Below, piece by piece: positions 34,363-44,967 of a stretch of 64,000 bases of DNA (positions are counted from its first letter, which is position 1; each line of letters begins with the position of its first letter). Source of the DNA: Nitzschia sp. pyKryTriq1 (taxonomy: Eukaryota > Bacillariophyta > Bacillariophyceae > Bacillariales > Bacillariaceae); the NCBI GenBank assembly GCA_956465555.1, contig OY101120.1:1116001-1180000 (forward strand), given 5' to 3'. A program made the position numbers and the translations under genes. The notes below the pieces were generated by a model that was given only the letters and a program-made list of their open reading frames with translations, ran no database searches and was not told where the DNA came from.

Positions 34363-34854
34363 ATGCCCATTAAATTTTCCAAAGAAAGCTCCACAAGGCT
34401 CTTCCGATACGTGAAGTCTGTAGACATCAAGTTCAATCGTAAGTGTTCGTTATATTTCGCTGCATGAGGGGTGTATCGATTCTTGCCTCTTTCTGACTTC
34501 TCTTCTAGCCTTTGATAGCAGAACGAAGTCAGCTAGAGAAATATGGCGCCAGATGCAGGCGACGAGATACCATGACGCTAATCCTAAACTGAAAATTAAC
34601 ACAAATGTGTCAGGCTCGGCAGACCCTCCTGAGGTTTTGTTCACCTTCGCCGACGACAGTGTGGTAAGGACTCTGCGGCATCCAACGTGATATTTTTGCC
34701 ACAAACAAGTTTCTCAGAATCTGCTACTTTCCTCCGATAGAAAAAATTTGATAGCCAGAATTTCAAGGCCAATGAAATTTTGTTCGATGTTCACTTATTT
34801 CTGGACAAACTTGACAATGAGTATGAAATGTCAGGAAAATCTCTCGACGATTAG
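34363..34854 (+). CDS. MRPL53: mitochondrial large-subunit ribosomal protein mL53
   Basis: A short gene of three small exons, 34363-34438, 34509-34663 and 34741-34854. The introns are 70 and 77 nt and the product is 114 aa. The protein has the L51/S25/CI-B8 thioredoxin-like layout of mL53. It starts with FSKESSTRLFRYVKSVDIKF, then NPFDSRTKSAREIWRQM (the NPF-x-x-x-x-KSAR block is the most typical part), followed by ANPKLKINTNV and a DPPEVLFTFADDS strand leading to FDSQNFKANEILFDVHLFLD. The length is as expected. It would be a nuclear-encoded component of the mitochondrial 54S/39S subunit. As in many of these proteins there is no obvious cleavable presequence. The start is the first ATG, in an AAATG context. 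Confidence 0.85.
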
Positions 34855-35245
34855 GCTCCATGGGTTGAATATTTGGTACGCATCTTTGAACCCTTTTTAG
34901 AGGTGACCTTCTCGATTTCCTAATGGCAGAAGCCACCCCTCGGTCAGCCAAAAGTCAGTCGGTTGACATATAGACATACCCTACACCCTACAGTATGCTG
35001 CGTACCGAGTAGGAGCCACGAAATATTGCAGTGACTATATCATAGCTACAACTTTTTTGTGGAATGTCTCGTCAGGCTAGATACAAGTTTATTTGTGATA
35101 GTCGTTACAACAGAAGTGCGGTTTCGCGCCAATGTTGGTGCGTCGACGCTCAATGGTAGTTTCGCCAGCATATTTGCTGAAAACTCGGAAGCGGCAAAAG
35201 GGTATGGTATGAAAACTCCCTTGAGGTGAAACTGACACCAGCCGC
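34855..35245. other. convergent 3' flanks, no gene seen
   Basis: Non-coding DNA between mL53 and the 3' end of the HPPD-like gene. Confidence 0.5.
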
Positions 35246-37938
35246 TTACTGCAACGTCGACGCAGCACTCGAAGCCTCTGTAGCTTCTCGGATCGCTTTC
35301 ATCAATCCTGCATACCGTGCGCTACATTCCATCAGCTTGGCATTGCCTTCTAGCTTTCGTCGACTCGCCGCCGCCATATTCTGCTTCCAGGATAGAGCTT
35401 CTTGTTCGTCCCCTCGGAGAATTGCCGCCTCCATTTGCCGCTTCGACTCGCCCTCTTCCTGCATTGCGTCCGAGATCTCGGTCAATATGGGATTCGAATC
35501 TTCCAGCTGATTGGTGAAGCATTGGACTCGTTTTTCAGCATACTCAAGAAGCTTCTCGTCACCAGAAAGCTTTGCTTCTGCTACATCCGCTGTTGCTTTG
35601 CTCACTTCTATCGACAAAAAAAGAGTCAAGAAGTTGCGAATACTGAGCAATCGAAAGAGTTAGTTCATGTCCGACGTTGGGTTGAACTCAGATGCCACAA
35701 CCATTTTCGTCAAACTTACCCAAACCCACCACATCCCGGTTTCATTTTGCTGGTAGAAACATCTTCTGCTTTCGAACCCATACAAACCCTTTGAATGAAT
35801 TCGAAAAAGGGGGCTTCGTCCCCTGGATTCCTCTGTAGGATGTTGGACGTGAAAATTTGCAGCAGAACATCCGAGCCTTGGACGTCCACCAAGACTTTGT
35901 TGCGGACAATCCCAAGATACTGATCCTCCGTGATCTGGTCCTGGAGTAGACTGTACAAATTCCGATACCGCGAACTAAGAATTGCCTCGAAAATAAGATC
36001 TTTCATGGCTACAAAGGCTTCCTCTTGCTCCCCGAGGACTCCATTGTTTGTTTCGAATAGCACCTCAAGGTCGTCTTTGGACAGTGCAAGATCCACAGCA
36101 CCGTCGACGCTGATGATTTCTGTTTCTTCGCAGATATTCATAACTTGAACGGCTAGAGCCTCTGTAATGTTCGCATATGATAGTATGTGATCGATTGTCA
36201 GAACTCCGTAATAGGATCGAGGAATCGCCAAGAAAGTGAAACCCTATCGAAACAGGAAGGAACGGTGAGCTTATTTGACTTGGTGAAAAAATGGTTGCAC
36301 CCCAGACGAAACTTCACTGGATCTTACCTCGCCTGTGATATCTCTCATGTCGTTGCATCGTTGGACAAAGTCAACAAGATTTTCGACTCGGGAAGCAACG
36401 TGTTGGATACCCTGGCCGATTTCTTTGAGAAACCCGTGGACGTGCCTAGCCCAAGACGTAGCATGTGAGTGACAAACAATGAATATTAGTACAAGAGGCA
36501 CTGGAATGCTTACCCAACTTCCGAAAGGGCGTTATTGATAGGGAGGTAGACTTGACTCTGGTCAGTCAGGGCCTTTCTTTTGTCAGTCGTTTCGAAGGGT
36601 GAACTGTTTCCGATCACTGTACTTTCGATTTGGGCTTCTCCAGCAGCAACTACACCAGCGTTGAAATCAGCCTGGGGAGGGACCGAGAACTCGGTAAGTT
36701 GTTGACATTCTTTCGAAGTAGTCCTGGACTGGGCTACACTTACCTTAGGCGCAAAATCGAGGACGTCTTCTAAGGTATTCCAAAAGTCTGTTCGGCTGTG
36801 CACATTCGAGACCCAGTGATCGCAGTAGGCGGGTTGACTTGTGGTGTCAAAGGTGCTTAGTACACGAGTGAGGCCTGGAAGGGCACAATACGAGTCAATA
36901 CTATCGGTGCCTCTTTCTATGAAACGGAGCACTGTCCCGCGATCTGGTAGCTTCTTTCCGTTATTCTTCCTGTCGTCGTCGTTGCCTCTGTAGTACGAAA
37001 AGACTTGCAAAACTTTCGTTGTCGTATCATCAGACTCCGGATATTCTCGATAAGAATGGATCAGATCAGGGTGTAAGTTCTGATACCGTTTGTGGATAGC
37101 TTCAACGTCACTCGCCTCAAATCCCAGGACCGCAATGCCTTGTCGATTGGAATGGCAGTCATAGAATTCTCGAAGATACTCTGACCTCCGTGAAAAAACA
37201 TGTCCAAAGAAATGAGAGAAAAGGTATTCCCTCTGATATACCACTAGTAGCCTTGAACAACTTACCAGCATCAAAATGGAGAAAATCGTCCTTTTCGTGG
37301 CCCTCTGTGTCTGCTGCAATCGCTGAGACAAGTATTTGAACGCCCCTCGGATCTCGAGACGTCATCAGCAAAGATCTTGTGTTTGCCTTATTTTCATTTG
37401 ACGGAAGACGGCAGCCAGTCACTCGAAAACCAACACCTGCCATTAGTTGCTTTACAACATCTCTATTTTGTGGTACAAACGATTTCGTAGGGGCCTCGCC
37501 ATTGTCGAACAAGGATTCCCAAAGTTGGCGTCGTTCCTCGCAAGCACTCAAATGAGGTGCTGAATTTGACACTGCTGCATCATACTGGTTCAGGAAACTT
37601 TCAAATTGCTTGTAATCCTCCAGCGCTTCTAGTTTGTCAACGAAGATCTGAAGATGCGAAAATGACACCGTCAAGTTGTGGGACCTTCGAATCATCGTGC
37701 CGAGAATGGATCGTGCCGCCGAATCATCCGGATTCCCCAATTCTGCAGTCGAATCTACCGAAAACATTGCATCGTCTTCCACAACCATTCTCAGTTTAAA
37801 GATCGGACTTTTCTCTTGACGTCGGTTGCCCTTTACCATCGAACTCGATCCCATTTGTCTTCCATACCGGTGTAAGGAAAAGGCAAGGCCTGTCCCACAT
37901 GTCAGAGAAACGCCCAAGCAGAGAAGTCTGATTGCCAT
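35246..37938 (-). CDS. HPPD: 4-hydroxyphenylpyruvate dioxygenase-like protein (VOC fold) with plastid presequence and long C-terminal extension
   Basis: Six exons: 37938-37266, 37180-36744, 36671-36514, 36445-36328, 36243-35720 and 35600-35246, giving about 754 aa (plant HPPD is about 440). HPPD turns 4-hydroxyphenylpyruvate into homogentisate with non-haem Fe(II), feeding tocopherol and plastoquinone synthesis. Probable iron ligands are present: His in CDHWVSN, His in GQGIQHVAS and Glu in PFFEFIQRV. The C-terminal blocks LVDVQGSDVLLQIFT and KPGCGGFG are diagnostic. SRDPRGVQILVSAI belongs to the N-terminal VOC half. The first residues (MAIRLLCLGVSLTCGTGLAF) end in a Leu-Ala-Phe site, so plastid import is likely. 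Beyond GCGGFG an extra helical, Glu/Ala-rich tail of about 117 residues follows. The last join is uncertain: a GAG acceptor keeps the tail, while the TAG seven bases upstream gives an early stop after about 15 residues. Confidence 0.8.
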
Positions 37939-38770
37939 CGCGAGGCCAAATGAAAGTAATCGGGGGAAGGCGGAGATAAAACTAAATAGAGTAGTCTAGA
38001 GGCACGATTATGCACCTTTCCTGAAACCTTGGGATACCCAAAAAGAATGTGCCGTCTGTGAGGTGTGATGAGATGGACGAGTTGTACTTCCACATTATTT
38101 GTTGTACCTATACAGTACCTTGTAGCGCAGTACTGCTGTGTTGTTGCTTGCTCATAGAGTGGAGGGAGAAAAGGGTATCTACAGTAGGTGCGCGGGGGGG
38201 GGGCGGGGGGCGCGGGGTCAGAGCTGGGTACTCGTACTACTACTACTCATACTGACTGTACCAGAAGTCTGCCGGTAGACCTAATACCTTTCCCCTGAAC
38301 CCTGAACCCTCGGGCCCGCCCGCCGCCCGCCCGGCCCACCGGCGCCTGTCCATCACCCGCCTTTTTTGCAAGATCTGTGTGCGACATCCGAAAAGTCCGC
38401 GAACAGGCACAAAACACTTCTTTTATTGTGACCGGCAAACCAAATCTTTGCCAGCCTGCTGTTCTGTACAGTATGTATGCGCTGCAAATCCAACCGACTC
38501 TTCGTCCTGTAAACACAACGAAACAACAAGAGACGGGGCCACTCTTTCGAGCCACGCTCTCAACTTTAAAAAAAGTCAGTCAGTCTCTATCTATTGAGCT
38601 CTTGCTTTTCAACTTGAGGGAGGATTCGATTTGGGGATAGAAAAGAGGAATAACCGAAAGATACGGATTAAAACACGTGTACTTAGTACAAGGACTCTAC
38701 CGCGGCGCGTGACCAGACGACCCGAAGACTATTTACATCGTTTAAAACGTTATTGTTCATCTTATTCAAA
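37939..38770. other. bidirectional promoter spacer with G-rich and C-rich blocks
   Basis: This lies between the divergent HPPD-like and DA1-like genes. Bases 38190-38217 carry G10, G6 and G4 runs, and 38310-38345 carries several C3 runs, so each strand has a potential G-quadruplex. TACTACTACTACT is at 38237-38250. No gene is supported. Confidence 0.55.
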
Positions 38771-41593
38771 ATGGACGACGATGAAGCCTTTGCACGAATG
38801 CTGCAACAGCAGCTGCTGGACGAGGAGCGCATGCTGATGGAGCAGGAACAACAGCAGCAGATGCAGCAGATGCAACAACAGCAGATGCAATATCCTCCGC
38901 CGACAAGCCATCACCAGCCTCACGGTGGATATTCCGACTACGGCCACGGTGCACAGTACGGTCAGCATCAACCAGGTTTTGACCCCCATGCTTACGCCCG
39001 AGGACTGCAGCAGCAGGGCATTGGCAAAGAGCATGGAACGAGCACCGCAGCCTCCAGAGGGCCACCGCCTCATCTAGGAGTTCCTTACAACCCAAACACC
39101 CCGCAATATCAGCACCAAGGGCATTCCCCACAGCAGGTTCCTTACAATCCAAACATTCCACAATATCAGTATCAAGGGGCTCTGCCGCAGCAGGCTCCTC
39201 CCTACAACCCAAACCCCTCGCAATATCAGGCCCAAGAAGACCCAGATCTGGCCCTTGCAAGGCGCATGCAAGAGATGGAGGCAAGGGGCCAATGTTACCA
39301 ACAACCACAAGATCCTGTGCCACCGAATCCCACCTATGGGCAACCTCCTCCGCACTACAATGCTGGCCCTCCTAATGTAGATCGTTCACAAGAAGAGGAG
39401 GATGCCCGCCTGGCCCGACTGCTTGCGGAAACTGGACAAAGCTTCAGGGATCTCAGTGTGCAAGGAATGAGTAATCAGGCGCCCCCGGCTGTATCTAGAC
39501 CTGTACCATCTCTGCAAGAGGTACGCCCTCAGGCTACAACCCAACCACCCTCGGTTCCTGGTCCCAAGCGTCCGCCTTCGTACTCGGAACCTCCACCGTC
39601 GGTAAGATCGAGTTCGCAGCCACAAGTAGGCATGTACGGAAGAGAACTGCCGGTAGCGAGCTTGCCCCCATCCCAGGTGGAACACTCTATAAATCGTCCC
39701 CAGGAATTAGCACCAAGTCGTCAACCACCACCGAATATGCGTCCCAGTACATCCGGAGGACCTCCATCGAGATCCCCAATTCCCGCGCCTCCACCCATCC
39801 CAAGGAATTCACCTGGGAACGCTGTGCACAGAAGTATGGATCCCGTCCCGTTGGATCAAGGACCACTCAATACGGTCGGTACCGGTACCCCTCGTCAGCA
39901 TCAAGGAAGGGGGCATGGGAATAGCGCGAAGCCTGTCCAAGAAGCCGTTTCTGTTGGATTGCGAGGATCAGATTTGAGCGAGCCCCCTATGATGCCAGGT
40001 GACGCTTTTCTTGACGTTCCTGCCCCTCTCAAGAAGGAAAAACAGAAGAAGAAGGGGTTGCTTGGGATGTTTGGTCGAACCGGAGGAAAAGACGCTGATT
40101 CTTCAAGTGCTAGAGCCCCGGCTGCTGCTGCTGCTACTTCTGCCGCGCCAAAGTCCGACAAGAACCGAGGTATTTTCGGTGCGAAGTCCAAACCAATTGG
40201 CTCACCGTATGATCAGAATGCTTCTGATGAGATGAAGAAACCTGCGGCGAACGACCCGACAAATGCCAACGGCGTCGAGGAAGATGTCGTGCGATTTAAG
40301 ATCCCTGATCCCGTGCCAAGGCCAGCAGATACAATCGGAGCGCCGAAAGGACCTCTGCCCTATTCTCTGTCCGTTAGTAGAGATGCCCCTGAACTACCCG
40401 AGGCAACAGTGGGACGTCGTCCTCAACTTTCCCTTTCGCGGGGCAGTGCCAACTGCGCCGTATGCAATCAGCAGGCACAAAACCCCCTCAGCGCCTTGGA
40501 CAAAAAGTTCCACATCGACTGCTTCAGGTGCATTACCTGTCATCAACTGATCGATCCGGCGGGAGCCTTTGCGTTTCTAGACACCGACGGAGACAAGCAG
40601 CCAATGCATCGGAAGTGTTATGCTGAGATTTTTGGAATCAAATGCTGCGTTTGCAAGGATTCGATTCCTGCTGGACCTGATGGCAAAGTGTCATTCGTGA
40701 AACATCCATTTTTCGACACTGAGCAGATGTGCCCAAGACACGCAAGAAATATGACTCGACGGTGTACTGGATGCCACCGCTTCGAGCCAGAAAATGAACC
40801 ATTTGCTGATCTCAATGATGTGGGACGCTGTGTATGTATGTCATGTTGTAGATCCGTTGTTGTTGATAGTCACGACGCCCAGCCACTGTGGGGACAAGTC
40901 GTTGAGTTCTTCGATCAGAAACTGAACATGCCAATTTGGAAGGATTTCCGGGAAGTTCCCATTTTGGTGGTTGGGTACAATGCCTTGAACGATCAAATGA
41001 GAACCACCCAAAATGTTCACGGAGGGGCTTCTCAGATCATGACGAGAGGTTTGTGCCTCACCGAACACGAGAGTGGACGGCGTTTTCAAATGAACAGAAT
41101 GAGATTTGACAAGAATAATAAGAATTTTGTATCAAGCGATGCCGAAGAGAGAGGATTTACGTTCTTTCAGGTTCCAGACGCAAGCAAGTCCAACCCCGAT
41201 GCTAGTGTAACAGCAATCCTCTGTCTCTCGGGACTTCCAAAAGATCTGTCTGCGAGTGTCCTTGCTCATGAGGCGACACATGCTTGGATCAAGTTGCACC
41301 CTCGTTTTAATTTTCAACGTCCGATTCCTCCACAAGTTGAAGAGGGCTGTGCCCAACTGATTGCATTGTTGTTTTTGAATGAAGGCCTTGGGCCCCCTGC
41401 CCCACTGGAGAACAACGATGGGACGGGCCCTTCGGATGAGAAATTGAGACAATACTTTAAGTTCAGCATCGAAACAGACGATCATGAAATCTACGGGACA
41501 GGTTACAGGAGGGCCGCCTTGGCCTATTCGAAAATTGGTATCGAGGCACTCATGAGTCACATTGTGTTGTATCAAGACTTTCCCGAAGTCTAA
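38771..41593 (+). CDS. DA1-like LIM-domain zinc peptidase with ubiquitin-interacting-type motifs
   Basis: Single exon, 940 aa, starting at the ATG at 38771. The N-terminus begins with acidic-hydrophobic DDDEAFARMLQQQLLDEE; similar helices occur at EDPDLALARRMQEMEA and EEEDARLARLLAET. These resemble ubiquitin-interacting motifs, which DA1 also has. A Gln/Pro-rich stretch of about 400 residues holds three tandem copies of a PYNPN-x-x-QYQ unit. The LIM region starts near Cys562 (CAVCNQQAQNPLSALDKKFH, then CFRCITC, CYAEIFGIKCCVC). The peptidase domain has LAHEATHAWIKL (HExxH, His833-His837) and EEGCAQL downstream, like plant DA1 (HEMMH and EEGICQ). DA1 enzymes cleave growth regulators after ubiquitin-triggered activation. 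A basic linker (KKEKQKKKGLLGMFGRTGGK) precedes LIM. The role in diatoms is inferred only. Confidence 0.88.
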   Translation: MDDDEAFARMLQQQLLDEERMLMEQEQQQQMQQMQQQQMQYPPPTSHHQPHGGYSDYGHGAQYGQHQPGFDPHAYARGLQQQGIGKEHGTSTAASRGPPPHLGVPYNPNTPQYQHQGHSPQQVPYNPNIPQYQYQGALPQQAPPYNPNPSQYQAQEDPDLALARRMQEMEARGQCYQQPQDPVPPNPTYGQPPPHYNAGPPNVDRSQEEEDARLARLLAETGQSFRDLSVQGMSNQAPPAVSRPVPSLQEVRPQATTQPPSVPGPKRPPSYSEPPPSVRSSSQPQVGMYGRELPVASLPPSQVEHSINRPQELAPSRQPPPNMRPSTSGGPPSRSPIPAPPPIPRNSPGNAVHRSMDPVPLDQGPLNTVGTGTPRQHQGRGHGNSAKPVQEAVSVGLRGSDLSEPPMMPGDAFLDVPAPLKKEKQKKKGLLGMFGRTGGKDADSSSARAPAAAAATSAAPKSDKNRGIFGAKSKPIGSPYDQNASDEMKKPAANDPTNANGVEEDVVRFKIPDPVPRPADTIGAPKGPLPYSLSVSRDAPELPEATVGRRPQLSLSRGSANCAVCNQQAQNPLSALDKKFHIDCFRCITCHQLIDPAGAFAFLDTDGDKQPMHRKCYAEIFGIKCCVCKDSIPAGPDGKVSFVKHPFFDTEQMCPRHARNMTRRCTGCHRFEPENEPFADLNDVGRCVCMSCCRSVVVDSHDAQPLWGQVVEFFDQKLNMPIWKDFREVPILVVGYNALNDQMRTTQNVHGGASQIMTRGLCLTEHESGRRFQMNRMRFDKNNKNFVSSDAEERGFTFFQVPDASKSNPDASVTAILCLSGLPKDLSASVLAHEATHAWIKLHPRFNFQRPIPPQVEEGCAQLIALLFLNEGLGPPAPLENNDGTGPSDEKLRQYFKFSIETDDHEIYGTGYRRAALAYSKIGIEALMSHIVLYQDFPEV
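39080..39238 (+). repeat. in-frame tandem repeat, three copies of about 57 nt
   Basis: Copies begin at 39080, 39137 and 39194. They encode PYNPN followed by QYQ and a Gln/Gly tail, and the third copy is diverged. They lie in the Pro/Gln-rich region of the DA1-like peptidase. Confidence 0.8.
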
Positions 41594-41755
41594 GTTGAAG
41601 TTTGTAGGATGAGTGCGCAAGTTTTCAATGTGCTAGAGTAAACTAAAAATTACCGTTAGCTCCTCCAATTGCGGTTGAGCCCTCAGCCGATTATAGATCG
41701 ACGGGCGCCGCCCTGCATGCGATTAACTCCGCTATGGAGTATTGCTTCCTACTCG

Positions 41756-43931
41756 TTAGGTGTAACCGCGTTGGCCACCAGTGGAGAACAACATAACTTT
41801 CTTTCCTTTTCCTCCCTTTTTCTTCCCTGTTTGCCCAAGCGACGATGATTCCAACGCCTCTGTCCCAGGGAAAACTTTCTTGGTGCTTGGCGTCTTTGTT
41901 GGCGAAACACCTAGGGCAGGAAAAGCATCAGACACTCGCTGCAAGCCAGGAAAAGATGCCTCTGATTCAAGCTGCAAGGGATTTCCTGCTCTTCTACAAG
42001 CATCTAAGAAATTTTGTGAAGGTCCGGGTTGAAATCGGGGTGACACGCTGGGTACGTCTACGACAGAGGGGTCTCCAGTTCCCAGATCAGGGTCGATTTC
42101 AGTATCATGTGATGAAACAGCCTCTACCTCCGAGGATGGAGCATGAAAAAACTCATCATCTTGATCGATCATCTGGAATCTGGATTTTCTGTCGTTGATG
42201 AGCCTAGCCTCCTCTTGTTTGGCTTCGCGATCTGCTCGTTTCTCTGCTTGGATCTTACTTTGTCGTTTCTTCTTCCGCTTAGCCATATCAGCCTGAAATA
42301 TTCTTTTCGTCTCCTTGCTCAACACGTTGTTGAGATCGAGTTCCACAATTTGAATGTCGCTGTAGACCGGGATGTGTTCAAGGAAAGGCATCCTTTTTCT
42401 AACATCTGGCGTCAAATGAACATATTCCACTTCCAAAATTCTTCCCGACAAGAAGTCCGGCAACGGCGGCTTTGCTATTTCTTCCGTAGGCCTCGTTTTG
42501 GAGAAATCGGTACACAAACACGCCATGTTAAATCCATTGAGAAAAATCGGCCGTCCATCCTCCGCTTGATAAAAGTGAACTGCATCCGAGTCGTCTAAAT
42601 ACATCGCTCCTCCCTCCATTCGTCCATGCCCACCCTTTCCCTCACTGTTGAAGGATTTGTTACTTGAGACCGATTCACAAGACTTGACAGACTTATAAGA
42701 GCCAATCGACTCTCCACGATCCCGCCCAGTCACAGGACTACTGTTATCTATGGGTGCCACCTCTTCTGAACTAGGACCTTGCTCCGATGATCGCACATCT
42801 GCTGGATTCTGGGTTGGTTGTTCCTCTGAATGCCTGTAGTATACGAGCGCAGGCGACTGCCTTTGATACATCCCACTTGTCTCGCTCCAAAAGCGCTCCT
42901 GCAACGAAAGTTCTTCCGTAATTTCTTCCGTGGCCTCTCGTTCCTCGTTGGCAACGATCTCGATCGCCATGGCTAGGAAGCTGTAATCAAAAGCGTCCGG
43001 TGGAGTTGTCTTCATCTCTCGTACCAACGAACATCGATTCTCCTCCAACAATGAACGTAGTTGTACTGGGTCGACATAGTTGAATCGCGAGAATGGTGCA
43101 TCTGGGTCACTTTGGCATGGTGCTGTGTGTGGATTACTTCTCTTTGGCTCATTTGGCAATGGAATGTATGGTGCCGAACATCCTTTTTGCCGGTGCAACT
43201 TTCTTAGGCTGATAAAATTTTGCGGCTTGGGTGGAATGGTCCTCTGGCTGTGCGTACAGACAGTATGTACGTAACGGAAAACAAGTATGGAATAGAAGTA
43301 AACATCAACGTGAGGAAGCTTTTGCACAAACGTTGTTATTTCAGTCATTCAAGGTCACTCACAAGATGACAGGTCGCAGATCCACAACCGAGAGTGGGAT
43401 CGAACAACAGGGGCATTTTACGATTGCGTAGTTTGTTGCCGTGTGACTTTGGACATGGTGTAAAATACAGGCAAGGCAAAAGCTGTGACCACATTTCGTC
43501 ACCCTGGGACAAGTAAATTCACACAAGCAGATGGGACAAGCGATTTCCTCTGTCGGATTTTGATTGTCTACTGGAACCATGTGTTTGACAATTCTCACTG
43601 ATTCCCATGATACGGGCGAGTTACTTCCAGAAAAGGAATAGGCCGGTCCTCCTTGGACCTTGGAGTTGGATTGCCTTGTAATTGCAAAGGAATGATCAGG
43701 CGACGAGTGAAGGTAAAAGTTGGCAGAATTTGCACGTTTCCGTGCGGATGCTCGATCTTGTGCCGTTCGATAATATTGCTGCTTATTCTGGCGTCGGCTG
43801 TTCCGATGATGATGACTCGGGTTCCCTTGCCTTGCCGAGTACGCGGATGATTCAGATACCGCTGGCGTCGAAAAGTGGAAGTTCAAGAGCTCCTGTGCGG
43901 GTATCGCTTGTTTCCTTGGTTGGCGACCCAT
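41756..43931 (-). CDS. RNF10: RNF10 homologue, RING-type E3 ubiquitin ligase
   Basis: Exons 43931-43363 and 43247-41756 join across a 115-nt intron (GTGAGT donor, CGCACAG acceptor) and give 686 aa. The RING at about residues 150-185 reads CPICLCEFTCPRVTKCGHSF, then CLACILHHV and KCPCCSIPLSVVDLRPV, as in RNF10. The exon 2 start continues the RNF10 pattern with ISLRKLHRQKGCSAPYIPLP and FSRFNYVDPVQLRSLLEE. The C-terminal part has GRILEVEYVHLTPDVRKR and FLEHIPVYSDIQIVELDL, also typical, followed by a basic KRKKKRQSKIQAEKRA helix and a Lys/Gly-rich tail. In animals RNF10 ubiquitinates 40S ribosomal proteins on stalled ribosomes; the same role here is inferred. The start at MGRQPRKQ is the first ATG of the frame. 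Confidence 0.92.
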
Positions 43932-43979
43932 GACACGCACGAATAGAGAAAATGAACTTGAACAAGCTAACAACAACGC

Positions 43980-44004
43980 TGAATGAATGAATGAATGAAT
44001 GAAT
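43980..44004. repeat. (GAAT)n microsatellite
   Basis: Six consecutive GAAT units lie just upstream of the RNF10 start. Confidence 0.85.
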
Positions 44005-44604
44005 CAATCGGCGCGGACGTTTCTACGACTGCAGAAATCGATATCCAAATGCTCCTCCAGGGGAAAGTTTTAGAAACTCCCTGGTATCGCCTGTTCCCCT
44101 ATAATACTGGCGCGGCCCAGTACGACTGCAGTAGTGAAATCGCAGGAGTATCGAGTATCGAGTATCGAGCAACCAATAAAGACAGAAAGAACAGCGTGAC
44201 GTATCCAATCTATTCTGTTCTCGATCTCGAAATAAGATTCTTACGAGTAATACTCCAACAAATCACGGCCTCGCCGGTATCGACCTAATGTAACAATGCT
44301 CTGCAATAGACAAGAATACAAACCTCTGAACACTACAACGACGATGTGTCCTCTCTCAGTTTGAGGGTTGTCGTCGTGGTCTGATGTCTGATGCAGTTTG
44401 AAGTTTGAAGTCCATCTGAAGAATCTCTGTTTACCCTCTCTCGCTTCTCGCTCGCGACGAGAGATACCGGTACCTGATGGTACAGGACGAAGTGCGGTAC
44501 GTACAGTACGAAGTACCGGCACAGGAGCCCCCTTAGGCATCGGTACGCGTGACTTGCTCACATTCTACGAGTAATGCGAGACGTGAGTAATGAACCCCAC
44601 CGAC

Positions 44605-44640
44605 ACCGCTACCGGTACCAGGTACCGGTACAAGTATACC
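44605..44640. repeat. palindromic ACCGGTACC/GGTACCGGTAC cluster
   Basis: Two ACCGGTAC palindromes separated by a GGTACC lie upstream of the phytochelatin synthase start, matching clusters in other spacers. Confidence 0.75.
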
Positions 44641-44967
44641 CCCCAGCGACGATCAACGACGAACCGCACGACCAACGATGATCTGCAACCAAAGATACGA
44701 CGACTCGTATCGCCCATCATGAATAACACACGACGAACGAATGGCATTGCTCATTTCTTTCCAATGATACTGCAACCCTTGTTAGCTCTCAGAGTACTTA
44801 TTGAACTCAGGAAACAAGAGCACAACAACATCCTGTGGTCGATATACGTGCTCATCATCATCTCAGTTTCGTTCTACGATTTGCAACGAACCAACGGAAT
44901 TTCCATTCACACAAACCGAGAACGTCAACAGCACCAGAATTTCTTCAACCAACCCGAAAGAATTACA

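Larger units (their letters stand above)
43932..44967. other. bidirectional spacer with GAAT repeat and GTAC clusters
   Basis: This lies between the divergent RNF10 and phytochelatin synthase genes. A (GAAT)n run is at 43980-44004, and GTAC/ACCGGT clusters are at 44460-44525 and 44605-44640. The phytochelatin synthase frame is open back to 44590 and has upstream ATGs, so a longer N-terminus is possible. Confidence 0.55.

Noticed and set aside
35226-35510. plus-strand frame opposite the HPPD tail
   Set aside because: It is a shadow of the minus-strand Glu/Ala-rich coding sequence (Ser/Ala/Phe-rich complement).
43995-44288. 98-codon plus-strand frame upstream of phytochelatin synthase
   Set aside because: Composed partly of GAAT and GAGTATC repeats; no domain, no conserved character, no splice partner.
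44590-44967. N-terminal extension of phytochelatin synthase with a hydrophobic stretch
   Set aside because: The frame is open and has ATGs, but the first part is translated GTAC repeat DNA. The family start fits Met at 44968. Left as a possibility only.
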